NCBI GenBank assembly: GCA_017861475.1
Contig: JAGFXV010000041.1
Location: 1-8,475 of the forward strand
Direction of reading: 5' to 3'
Source: Bacillota bacterium
GTDB taxonomy: Bacteria > Bacillota > Syntrophomonadia > Syntrophomonadales > Syntrophomonadaceae
DNA: 8,475 nt
The notes below the pieces were generated by a model, which searched no databases, was not told the origin of the DNA, and saw only the letters and a list, made by a program, of their open reading frames with translations. Numbering within the stretch: the stretch's first letter is position 1; each line of letters opens with the position of its first letter. Shown piece after piece: positions 1 to 5,775 of the stretch. A program made the position numbers and the translations under genes.

Positions 1-150
1 CTTTTTATTACAACCAATCCGATCCCGATTAAAGAAGCTTTAAATATGTTGGGGATGAATGTGGGCGGATTCCGTTTGCCGCTTTGTCATGCCAGTCAAA
101 ATGAACTTGAATCTATTAGAAACCTGCTGAAAAATTATGAACTTTTGTAG
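1..150 (+). CDS. dapA: 4-hydroxy-tetrahydrodipicolinate synthase, C-terminal fragment
   Basis: This is the last 49 codons of a gene that begins before the window, read in frame 1 and ending in TAG at 148-150. The peptide contains TTNPIPIKEALNMLGMNVGG followed by FRLPL, then an acidic/leucine-rich end (ELESIRNLLKNYELL). This is the characteristic tail of DapA, in which the N-P-x-P-x-K-x-A-L motif is followed by a G-G-x-R-L-P-L loop. DapA condenses pyruvate with aspartate semialdehyde in the cytoplasm, the first committed step of diaminopimelate/lysine synthesis. In Bacillus, dapA likewise lies directly upstream of an RNase J gene and tepA, which supports the call. The active-site lysine lies upstream of the window and cannot be checked. 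Confidence 0.88.
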   Translation, partial: LFITTNPIPIKEALNMLGMNVGGFRLPLCHASQNELESIRNLLKNYELL

Positions 151-170
151 TCAATTTTTTTAGATTAATA

Positions 171-205
171 AAAAAAATGGGCACTTAAGTGTCCGTTTTT
201 TATTT
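171..205 (+). terminator. Intrinsic terminator after dapA
   Basis: A GGGCAC / GTGTCC stem (179-184 with 189-194, one G-U pair) closes a TTAA loop. It is preceded by a run of seven A (171-177) and followed by G and then six T. The symmetric A and T tracts mean it could also stop transcription on the minus strand. It separates dapA from the RNase J transcription unit. Confidence 0.8.
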
Positions 206-226
206 TCTGTGATTAACAGAAAATAA
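200..226. repeat. Perfect 11-bp inverted repeat between terminator and promoter
   Basis: TTATTTTCTGT (200-210) and ACAGAAAATAA (216-226) are exact reverse complements around the 5-nt loop GATTA. The left arm shares its first bases with the T-tract of the preceding terminator. The right arm ends about 12 nt before the putative -35 of the RNase J promoter. It has no long T-run of its own, so it is a weak terminator by itself. It could be a transcript-end stabilising hairpin or a repressor-binding palindrome. Confidence 0.6.
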
Positions 227-238
227 CATTTTATTAAG

Positions 239-267
239 TTGTATGTACGATATATTTGGGCTATAAT
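239..267 (+). promoter_or_regulatory. Putative sigma-A promoter of the RNase J gene
   Basis: A perfect TATAAT lies at 262-267. Seventeen bases upstream is TTGTAT (239-244), a poor -35 that keeps only the TTG. Transcription would start near 274-276, leaving a leader of about 60 nt before the GTG start. The weak -35 suggests either an activated or a modest promoter. The downstream lac-operator-like element sits where a repressor would block initiation. Confidence 0.5.
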
Positions 268-276
268 AAAATTCAA

Positions 277-297
277 ATTTGTGAGCGGATAATAATT
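277..297 (+). promoter_or_regulatory. lacO-like operator candidate in the RNase J leader
   Basis: Aligned to the 21-bp E. coli lacO1, this stretch is identical at 19 positions and differs only at 278 (T for A) and 293 (T for C). The core TTGTGAGCGGATAA (279-292) is uninterrupted. It is centred roughly 12-13 nt after the predicted transcription start, close to the place of O1 in the lac promoter. The left half TTGTGAGCG is the perfect half-site of LacI-type operators; the right half is degenerate. That a LacI-family protein binds here is inference, and chance resemblance remains possible. Confidence 0.35.
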
Positions 298-334
298 TAT
301 TGGATTACAAATTAAATATTAAGGAGGTGTTTGA

Positions 335-1996
335 GTGTCAGACGACGCACGAATCCAGATAATTCCCCTGGGCGGTTTGGGGGAAATCGGCAAAAACATG
401 ATGGCAATCAAATACCAGGATAGCATTGTTGTTATTGATGCCGGTCTCATGTTCCCTGAAGATGAGCTTCTGGGTATTGATATGGTCATTCCGGACATCA
501 GCTATCTGGTAGAAAACAAAGAGAAAGTAAAAGCTATCCTTCTGACCCACGGACATGAAGACCATGTGGGTGCGTTACCGTACGTATTGCGGGAAATAAA
601 CCCGCCGGTTTATGGCAGCCGGCTTACCATCGGAATTGTGGAAGGAAAGCTCAAAGAACAGAATCTGGGAAATGTTCAACTGAATATTGTAAGGCCAAGG
701 GACAAAATTAAAGCCGGTATTTTTGAAATCGAATTTTTCAGGGTAAGTCACAGTATCCCTGATTGTATGGGCTTGGCGATCCATACGCCGATAGGCATCG
801 TTTTGCACACCGGTGATTTTAAACTTGACCAAACTCCTGTGGACGGCCAGGTGACCGATTTTGGTAAGATGGCCGAATTAGGCGAAAAAGGCGTTATGGT
901 CATGATGGCAGACAGCACCAATGCCGATCGCAGTGGTTTTACCATGTCCGAGAAAGTAGTAGGACATACCTTTGAGGAACTTTTCGGCAAGTGTACCGGC
1001 CGGATTATTGTTACGACTTTTGCTTCCAATATACACCGCATTCAGCAGGTGATTTCAACTGCTGAAAGATTTGGCCGCAAAGTTTCAGTTGTCGGACGCA
1101 GCATGATTAATAATGTGAAGGTAGCCAGTGCTTTAGGGTATATGGATATCCCCGAAGGGATTCTGGTTGAAATGGAAGAAATCGAACAATATCCTCCCGA
1201 TAAAATGGTAGTGGTCACAACCGGATCCCAGGGTGAGCCAATGTCTGCGCTTACGCGCATAGCCTCTGCTGATCACCGCTGGGTGGGAATACTCCCGGGT
1301 GATACGGTTATTATTTCTGCAACTCCGATTCCCGGTAATGAAAAACTTGTATCCAGAACAATTGATTTATTATATAAGCAAGGTGCAGAAGTTATCTACG
1401 AGAAGATGAGCGGTGTACATGTTTCCGGTCATGCTTCCCAGGAAGAACTGAAAATTGTTTTAAATCTCATTAAACCAAAGTATTTCATTCCGGTTCATGG
1501 CGAATACCGACATCTGATGAAACATGCCCATCTTGCTGAAAGCTTGGGAATGCCCCGCTCCAGAGTGTTTGTTGCTGAGAATGGACAGATCATTGAAATT
1601 GGTAAGAAAAAAGCCAGCATTACCGGCAAAGTGACGGCTGGCAAAGTTTTGATCGACGGATTGGGAGTTGGCGATGTTGGCAATATTGTACTGCGTGACC
1701 GCAAACAGCTGTCCCAGGATGGAATTATGATTGTGGTAGTAACCATCGATAAGGAAAAGGGCGAGGTCGTTGCCGGCCCTGATATTGTCACCCGCGGATT
1801 TGTTTATGTACGTGAATCGGAAGAACTGATCGAGAATGCAAAACTCCGAGTCAGAGAAGCCATGGATATATGTTTTCAAAAAAACATAACTGAATGGGCA
1901 CTGATTAAAAACCAGATCAGGGAGAAGCTGAGTAAAAGTTTATATGAGAGAACCGGCCGAAGACCGATGATATTGCCCATAATCATGGAAGTCTAA
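335..1996 (+). CDS. rnj: Ribonuclease J
   Basis: This is a 553-residue metallo-beta-lactamase/beta-CASP ribonuclease, the normal length for RNase J. These enzymes combine 5'-to-3' exonuclease and endonuclease activity in mRNA decay and rRNA maturation. The zinc ligands are all visible: H72-G-H74-E-D76-H77, H139 (SHSIPD), D161 (HTGDFKLD) and H388 (VHGEYRHL). The beta-CASP region includes TTFASNIHRIQQ and VSGHASQEEL (H366), and the C-terminal domain ends RRPMILPIIMEV. The GTG start at 335 is set by AAGGAGGTG (321-329) about 7 nt upstream; the TTG at 331 is out of frame. The gene occupies the position of rnjB in B. subtilis. Unlike J2-type paralogues, however, its active-site motif is intact, so it is expected to be catalytically competent. 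It has its own promoter and terminator and looks monocistronic. Confidence 0.96.
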   Translation: MSDDARIQIIPLGGLGEIGKNMMAIKYQDSIVVIDAGLMFPEDELLGIDMVIPDISYLVENKEKVKAILLTHGHEDHVGALPYVLREINPPVYGSRLTIGIVEGKLKEQNLGNVQLNIVRPRDKIKAGIFEIEFFRVSHSIPDCMGLAIHTPIGIVLHTGDFKLDQTPVDGQVTDFGKMAELGEKGVMVMMADSTNADRSGFTMSEKVVGHTFEELFGKCTGRIIVTTFASNIHRIQQVISTAERFGRKVSVVGRSMINNVKVASALGYMDIPEGILVEMEEIEQYPPDKMVVVTTGSQGEPMSALTRIASADHRWVGILPGDTVIISATPIPGNEKLVSRTIDLLYKQGAEVIYEKMSGVHVSGHASQEELKIVLNLIKPKYFIPVHGEYRHLMKHAHLAESLGMPRSRVFVAENGQIIEIGKKKASITGKVTAGKVLIDGLGVGDVGNIVLRDRKQLSQDGIMIVVVTIDKEKGEVVAGPDIVTRGFVYVRESEELIENAKLRVREAMDICFQKNITEWALIKNQIREKLSKSLYERTGRRPMILPIIMEV

Positions 1997-1998
1997 TC

Positions 1999-2036
1999 AA
2001 AAGTGTCAGGAGCAACATACTCCTGACACTTTTTTT
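1999..2036 (+). terminator. Strong intrinsic terminator after RNase J
   Basis: AAAAGTGTCAGGAG (1999-2012) pairs perfectly with CTCCTGACACTTTT (2020-2033) around a 7-nt loop, and the T-tract runs to 2036. The stem is 14 bp with an 11-bp core that is not A/T-only. It begins 3 nt after the RNase J stop codon. Confidence 0.93.
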
Positions 2037-2098
2037 GTATACGGCGTATTTTTTCATAAACGGCAGGCAAATCTAAGCTCATGGATGAAGAATAATTG

Positions 2099-2105
2099 AA
2101 AGGAG
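2099..2105 (+). promoter_or_regulatory. Ribosome binding site that decides the tepA start
   Basis: AAAGGAG lies 8 nt before TTG at 2114. The longer reading frame could begin at TTG 2096, but that codon would precede and overlap this site and has no Shine-Dalgarno sequence of its own. The start at 2114 is therefore preferred. Confidence 0.75.
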
Positions 2106-2113
2106 TTTTTGCT

Positions 2114-2830
2114 TTGACAGATTTGCCCGCTGATCCTGATCTTGCTCCAGAAACGCAGGAAAACCAGGAAAATCAAAAACTACAGAATCTGAAAGAACTG
2201 GGTCAAATCGAAATTCCCAGTTTTAAGACTGACATACATTGTCTGACCATAGCCGGACAGGTGGAAGGACATATGGTACTGCCGCCTCAAAACAAAACGA
2301 CCCGATATGAGCATGTCATTCCACAGCTCGTAGCGGTAGAAGAGAACCCCCATATAAAAGGTTTGCTGGTGGTGCTTAATACGGTAGGCGGAGATGTGGA
2401 GTCAGGACTTGCACTTGCGGAAATGATATCCAGTTTGTCCAAACCTACTGTTTCAATTGTTTTGGGCGGAGGACATTCAATCGGATCTGCCATAGCAGTC
2501 AGTACAGACTATACTTTTATTGCTCCCACGGCAACGATGACGATCCACCCCATCCGACTGACCGGATTGGTCATCGGTGTTCCGCAAACGTATGAGTATC
2601 TTGATAAAATGCAGGACAGAGTTGTGAATTTTGTGGTCCAACACTCCCATATTACCGAAGAACGATTCCGGGAATTAATGTCCAGAACCGGAGACCTGGC
2701 CAGAGATATCGGTACCGTATTAGTGGGCAAGGATGCAGTAGAATGCGGACTTATTGACGAACTGGGAGGTTTGCAGGATGCGTTGCGCAAGCTTAATTCT
2801 CTTAAGGAGACAGGAGGCTTGCTGCAATGA
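2114..2830 (+). CDS. tepA: ClpP-like serine protease TepA (YmfB family)
   Basis: From TTG 2114 the product is 238 residues. After a polar, Glu/Gln/Asn-rich N-terminus of about 35 residues comes a ClpP/crotonase fold. The likely nucleophile is S122 in [13 protein letters not shown], the likely histidine is H145 in [11 protein letters not shown], and D198 in LARDIGT fits the ClpP aspartate position. GLIDELGG lies near the C-terminus as in ClpP-type proteins. The GGGHSIG and IHPIRLTG motifs distinguish TepA from housekeeping ClpP. In B. subtilis TepA has been linked to protein translocation and to degradation of small acid-soluble spore proteins during outgrowth; whether it does the same here is inference from homology. 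The neighbours (RNase J upstream, ylzJ overlapping, spoIIIE-like downstream) are those of the Bacillus tepA locus. No confident promoter was seen in the 2037-2098 gap. Confidence 0.92.
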   Translation: MTDLPADPDLAPETQENQENQKLQNLKELGQIEIPSFKTDIHCLTIAGQVEGHMVLPPQNKTTRYEHVIPQLVAVEENPHIKGLLVVLNTVGGDVESGLALAEMISSLSKPTVSIVLGGGHSIGSAIAVSTDYTFIAPTATMTIHPIRLTGLVIGVPQTYEYLDKMQDRVVNFVVQHSHITEERFRELMSRTGDLARDIGTVLVGKDAVECGLIDELGGLQDALRKLNSLKETGGLLQ

Positions 2831-3045
2831 TTTTCTATATGGCAGATCCCATGGACTTGCTTCAGGATATTAAAACACCGGAAAAAAGGACGATCAATCT
2901 TCCTTCCGGAGGACTTCTGAATCTTGAAATTCTTGATAATCAACAGGCGAGGGTTGCAGCTATCGTCAGTACTGACCCGATGGACTATATGAATGAAGAT
3001 CTTCAGCCAGGCAGCATATTAAATATTAACTATGTGCCGAAATGA
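2827..3045 (+). CDS. ylzJ: YlzJ-like small protein
   Basis: This 72-residue protein starts at ATG 2827 inside the tepA stop (ATGA, 4-nt overlap), with AGGAGG at 2812-2817 as ribosome binding site 9 nt upstream. The overlap implies translational coupling to TepA. The sequence is soluble, with no signal peptide or membrane segment: an MDLLQDI start, a beta-rich middle ([15 protein letters not shown]) and a [17 protein letters not shown] segment. By length, motif and position between tepA and spoIIIE it matches the YlzJ family, whose function is unknown. The constant partnership with tepA suggests a related role, but nothing in the sequence shows which. Confidence 0.85.
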   Translation: MIFYMADPMDLLQDIKTPEKRTINLPSGGLLNLEILDNQQARVAAIVSTDPMDYMNEDLQPGSILNINYVPK

Positions 3046-3050
3046 TGATC

Positions 3051-3071
3051 GGGGACGGTTCTCTTGACACC
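3051..3071 (+). repeat. GGGGACGG tag, possible REP-transposase-associated repeat remnant
   Basis: The stretch begins GGGGACGGTTCTCTTGACAC, 5 nt after the ylzJ stop. From memory, GGGGACGGTTCTCTTG (or its complement) recurs in many Firmicutes and cyanobacterial genomes next to REP-associated tyrosine (Y1/IS200-like) transposase genes. Only one copy is seen in this window and no transposase follows, so it would be a solo tag or a remnant. It also contains a perfect TTGACA (3064-3069) with TAAGAT 18 nt on, which might act as a promoter for the gap. Confidence 0.45.
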
Positions 3072-3388
3072 TTTCCAAGCTGAACGTTAAGATGGGAATA
3101 ACTATTCTTTATAAATTGAGGAGAAAGAAGTTATGCCCGTATATAAGCGTATAATCATTATTGCTGAACCTGTTTCAAGATAAATTGACAAACATAGTAT
3201 TATTAATACACTGTTTGCTGAATTAACGAGAAATGGGTTTTTCTTTTTGTAAAGAAATAGTTGTTGAATGTGAACAAATAGTGGTGTTTTTAGCTGTAGA
3301 GCATTAACATTAAATGAGTGGTCAAAATGGTCAAGCTTTTAGAGAAGAAAGGTTTTCAAAAAGATTTATTCAGGAAGGAATAAACTGT

Positions 3389-3416
3389 TTGACAATCGAA
3401 CAATAGATGGTAATAT
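3389..3416 (+). promoter_or_regulatory. Putative sigma-A promoter of ftsK
   Basis: A consensus TTGACA (3389-3394) is followed after 16 bp by TAATAT (3411-3416). An upstream TG (3408-3409) is in the correct position for an extended -10. Transcription would begin near 3422-3424, giving a leader under 30 nt before the ftsK GTG. Confidence 0.6.
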
Positions 3417-3430
3417 ATGTAATGCCTCGA

Positions 3431-3452
3431 GGGGAGGTAGAATGAATTAGTG
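3431..3452 (+). promoter_or_regulatory. ftsK initiation region with a two-codon ORF overlapping the start
   Basis: GGGGAGGT (3431-3438) is followed by ATG AAT TAG (3442-3450), a Met-Asn-stop mini-ORF. Its final G is the first base of the ftsK GTG (3450-3452). GGAGG is only 4 nt from this ATG but 12 nt from the GTG, so ribosomes could bind the ATG, terminate at once and reinitiate. Alternatively the GTG is used directly with a long spacer and the ATG is accidental. Confidence 0.4.
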
Positions 3453-5729
3453 GCTCAGGCAAAAAAAAATAATACCCCCAAAAAACGAACTCCCTTGCCG
3501 GACAGCAAATCATCAAAAGTCAAAAACATCTCAACCAGTTCAAAGGGATGGAAATTCCGTGAAGAAGCTGCTTCTGCCGTGTTTTTTATGCTGGCTGTAT
3601 TTATATTTGCCAGTCTGAGCAATTTTCACGGTAGTCCGGACGACCAGCAATTTATCGGATTATTGGGGACGCAGCTTTCCAAAGCATTACAGATTGTGTT
3701 TGGACAGGCTGCGTTGCTGGTTTCGTTTTATATGCTATTTTGGTCGATACATATTGGGATAGTAAAAAAAATGTGGTCAATCCGCATGTGGGGATTGACC
3801 ATACTAATGCTGTCCATCATGGTGGCGATGAGTATTTATGACGTTCCGCAGGGAATAACTGCGTGGGAAGCAGGGTTAAAAGGAATGGGGGGAGGAGCTG
3901 TCGGTGGCGGTTTAGCCTATATATTACTGCGCCTTTTGGGACAGTTGGGATCAACCATTATTTTACTTCTGTTTGCGGTACTGGCAATCGTGATGATATT
4001 GGAAAAACCTGTTGCAGAAATAGCGGCCACAGTTTGGGAATGGATGAAGCTGTTTGCTGCAAGTCTTAACAAGATCATGTTTTATGAGGAAGACGAGCCT
4101 GCAGCAGTGAAAGCGGCAGAACCACGTGCGCTAAAAAAACCGGATGCGCTTATTATTGACAATACTTCTGCCGCGGTTGAGCAACCGCAAATAGAACCTG
4201 AAGTGCAAAATACAGAAAATCCTGCTCCTCTTAAACTGGTCAACAGCAATAAAAAAACAGCTGTTAAGAAAGAAGGACCGGAAATCGTATTTTTGGGGCA
4301 GGATGAACCATTTGAATATATGAAACCGCCGGTTGAGATGCTGCACGAGATCAATAGCAACCGGGTCATCGATAAAAAGAATATAAAAGACAGCATAGCT
4401 GTATTGGAAGACACTTTTACCAGCTTCGGTATTTCGGTAAAGGTCAATCAAGTCAGTTGCGGCCCGGCTGTAACGCGCTATGAACTGACCCCTGCTCCAG
4501 GCGTTAAAATAAGCCGGATCATCAGCCTAACGGATGATTTGCAATTGAATCTGGCAGCGCCGGGAATCCGCATAGAAGCGCCTATTCCCGGAAAATCAGC
4601 GATCGGCATTGAGATCCCCAATGCCAAAATTAGCAGTGTTGGTTTGCGCAGCATATTAAGTTCATCTGCCTTCCGTAATCTTGACAGCCCTCTGGCGATT
4701 GCACTCGGTGAAGATATTTCCGGTAATTCTGTAGTGGCTAAACTCAGTGATATGCCACATCTTCTCATTGCCGGATCAACCGGATCGGGAAAAAGTGTCT
4801 GCCTCAACAGTATCATAATGAGTGTACTGCACAACGCTACACCGGACGAACTTAAGCTGGTATTCATTGATCCCAAAATGGTTGAACTTACCGTATACAA
4901 CGGAATACCTCATTTGCTTACCCCAGTCGTCACTGATCCCAAAAAAGCAGCGGTAATTTTACGCTGGATGACGACTGAGATGGAAAAACGCTACAAATTA
5001 TTTGCTGAAAAAGGCGTTCGTGATATTTACAGATACAATCAAAATATATCTGAAAAAATGCCCTTTATTGTTATAATCATAGACGAGTTGGCAGATCTGA
5101 TGATGGTATCCCCGGTCGAGGTCGAGGATTCAATCTGCAGGCTTGCACAAATGGCTCGTGCTGCTGGCATTCACTTGATTGTAGCCACCCAACGTCCTTC
5201 CGTGGATGTCGTGACCGGTATAATCAAAGCCAATATTCCCTCGCGGATAGCATTTGCGGTTTCATCACAGGCTGACTCCCGTACCATCCTTGATATGGGA
5301 GGGGCGGAAAAATTGCTGGGTAAAGGCGACATGCTGTTTTTCCCAGTCGGTGCTATTAAACCGTACCGTTTGCAAGGGGCATTTGTCTCGGATTCAGACA
5401 TTGAGAATACCGTTTTATTTATCAAAGAACAATTGCCCGGTCGTGAAGCAGAGCGCATCAATGAGTTGGATTTCAAACTGGAAGAAATGGATCTGGAAGC
5501 AGATGACGATATGTTCTGGGAAGCGGTCAAGGTTTTTGTAGACAGCAAAAAAGCATCCGTTTCCTTATTACAGCGGAAACTGAAGATCGGTTATGCGCGT
5601 GCAGCCAGACTGGTGGACTGCATGGAGGAAAGAGGAATAGTATCAGAAATAGACAGTAACAAAAAACGGGAAATTTTAATTGACGAGGAACAACTTGAAA
5701 AATTAAACCCGGAGTCCAGATATTTTTAA
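3450..5729 (+). CDS. ftsK: DNA translocase FtsK/SpoIIIE
   Basis: This 759-residue hexameric DNA pump anchored in the division or sporulation septum is close in length to B. subtilis SpoIIIE. The N-terminus is Lys-rich. It is followed by 4-5 membrane segments at about 41-59, 83-104, 112-130 and 148-185, then a polar linker to about 285. The alpha/beta motor follows, with Walker A GSTGSGKS (442-449), Walker B FIVIIIDELADLM (D545, E546), and the conserved FIDPKMVEL and ATQRPSVDVVTG segments. A C-terminal winged-helix gamma domain (about 690-750, SVSLLQRKLKIGYARAARLVD) reads orientation sequences on DNA. The short linker and the tepA/ylzJ neighbours favour a SpoIIIE-like role in moving the chromosome into the forespore, alongside general segregation. 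GTG 3450 is the only plausible start; the next in-frame Met (residue 47) lies inside the first membrane segment. An A9 run (3461-3469) lies just after the start. Confidence 0.96.
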   Translation: MAQAKKNNTPKKRTPLPDSKSSKVKNISTSSKGWKFREEAASAVFFMLAVFIFASLSNFHGSPDDQQFIGLLGTQLSKALQIVFGQAALLVSFYMLFWSIHIGIVKKMWSIRMWGLTILMLSIMVAMSIYDVPQGITAWEAGLKGMGGGAVGGGLAYILLRLLGQLGSTIILLLFAVLAIVMILEKPVAEIAATVWEWMKLFAASLNKIMFYEEDEPAAVKAAEPRALKKPDALIIDNTSAAVEQPQIEPEVQNTENPAPLKLVNSNKKTAVKKEGPEIVFLGQDEPFEYMKPPVEMLHEINSNRVIDKKNIKDSIAVLEDTFTSFGISVKVNQVSCGPAVTRYELTPAPGVKISRIISLTDDLQLNLAAPGIRIEAPIPGKSAIGIEIPNAKISSVGLRSILSSSAFRNLDSPLAIALGEDISGNSVVAKLSDMPHLLIAGSTGSGKSVCLNSIIMSVLHNATPDELKLVFIDPKMVELTVYNGIPHLLTPVVTDPKKAAVILRWMTTEMEKRYKLFAEKGVRDIYRYNQNISEKMPFIVIIIDELADLMMVSPVEVEDSICRLAQMARAAGIHLIVATQRPSVDVVTGIIKANIPSRIAFAVSSQADSRTILDMGGAEKLLGKGDMLFFPVGAIKPYRLQGAFVSDSDIENTVLFIKEQLPGREAERINELDFKLEEMDLEADDDMFWEAVKVFVDSKKASVSLLQRKLKIGYARAARLVDCMEERGIVSEIDSNKKREILIDEEQLEKLNPESRYF

Positions 5730-5775
5730 TATGTTACACTAATAAATAATTGAGATTGACGGGGGAAGCAGATAT

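Larger units (their letters stand above)
3046..3449. other. 404-bp gap with mobile-element tag, decayed sequence and ftsK promoter
   Basis: No substantial gene is present on either strand. From left to right the gap holds a GGGGACGG tag (3051-3071) and then a GAGGAG Shine-Dalgarno (3118-3123) leading to ATG 3133 and a 16-codon ORF ending at TAA 3183. That frame continues open for 22 more codons (to TAA 3250-3252). A shifted frame then stays open to TAA 3305-3307, as if one short gene had acquired a stop and a frameshift. A 7-bp AT hairpin (TTTCTTT/AAAGAAA, 3240-3257) and two ORFs of at most 30 codons (one at 3327-3383) lie further on. The ftsK promoter closes the gap. The composition is clearly more AT-rich than in the flanking genes. 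I recognise no protein family in the fragments. Confidence 0.6.

Noticed and set aside
2037..2061. Possible forespore sigma-G-like promoter (GTATA … CATAAAC) before tepA
   Set aside because: The spacing is about 13 bp, too short, and the -10 matches poorly, so I do not claim it despite the spore-related homologue.
2096..2113. Longer tepA start at TTG 2096
   Set aside because: It overlaps the AAAGGAG that serves TTG 2114 and has no Shine-Dalgarno of its own.
3240..3257. TTTCTTT/AAAGAAA hairpin in the ylzJ–ftsK gap as a terminator
   Set aside because: The stem is A/T-dominated with no T-tract after it, so it is too weak to call a terminator.
3327..3383. 18-codon ORF beginning MVKLLEKKGF, faintly like the start of HicA-type toxins
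   Set aside because: It is too short, has no good ribosome binding site and no antitoxin partner; the resemblance covers only a few common residues.
3863..4069. Second plus-strand frame inside ftsK (and one at 5254-5541)
   Set aside because: These are alternative-frame shadows of the FtsK membrane and motor domains, with no ribosome binding site or recognisable product.
4478..4900. 140-codon minus-strand open frame inside ftsK (and similar antisense frames at 1460-1879 and 2509-2943)
   Set aside because: Each lies wholly or mostly opposite a confidently assigned gene, has no recognisable family motif and is explained by codon bias of the sense gene.
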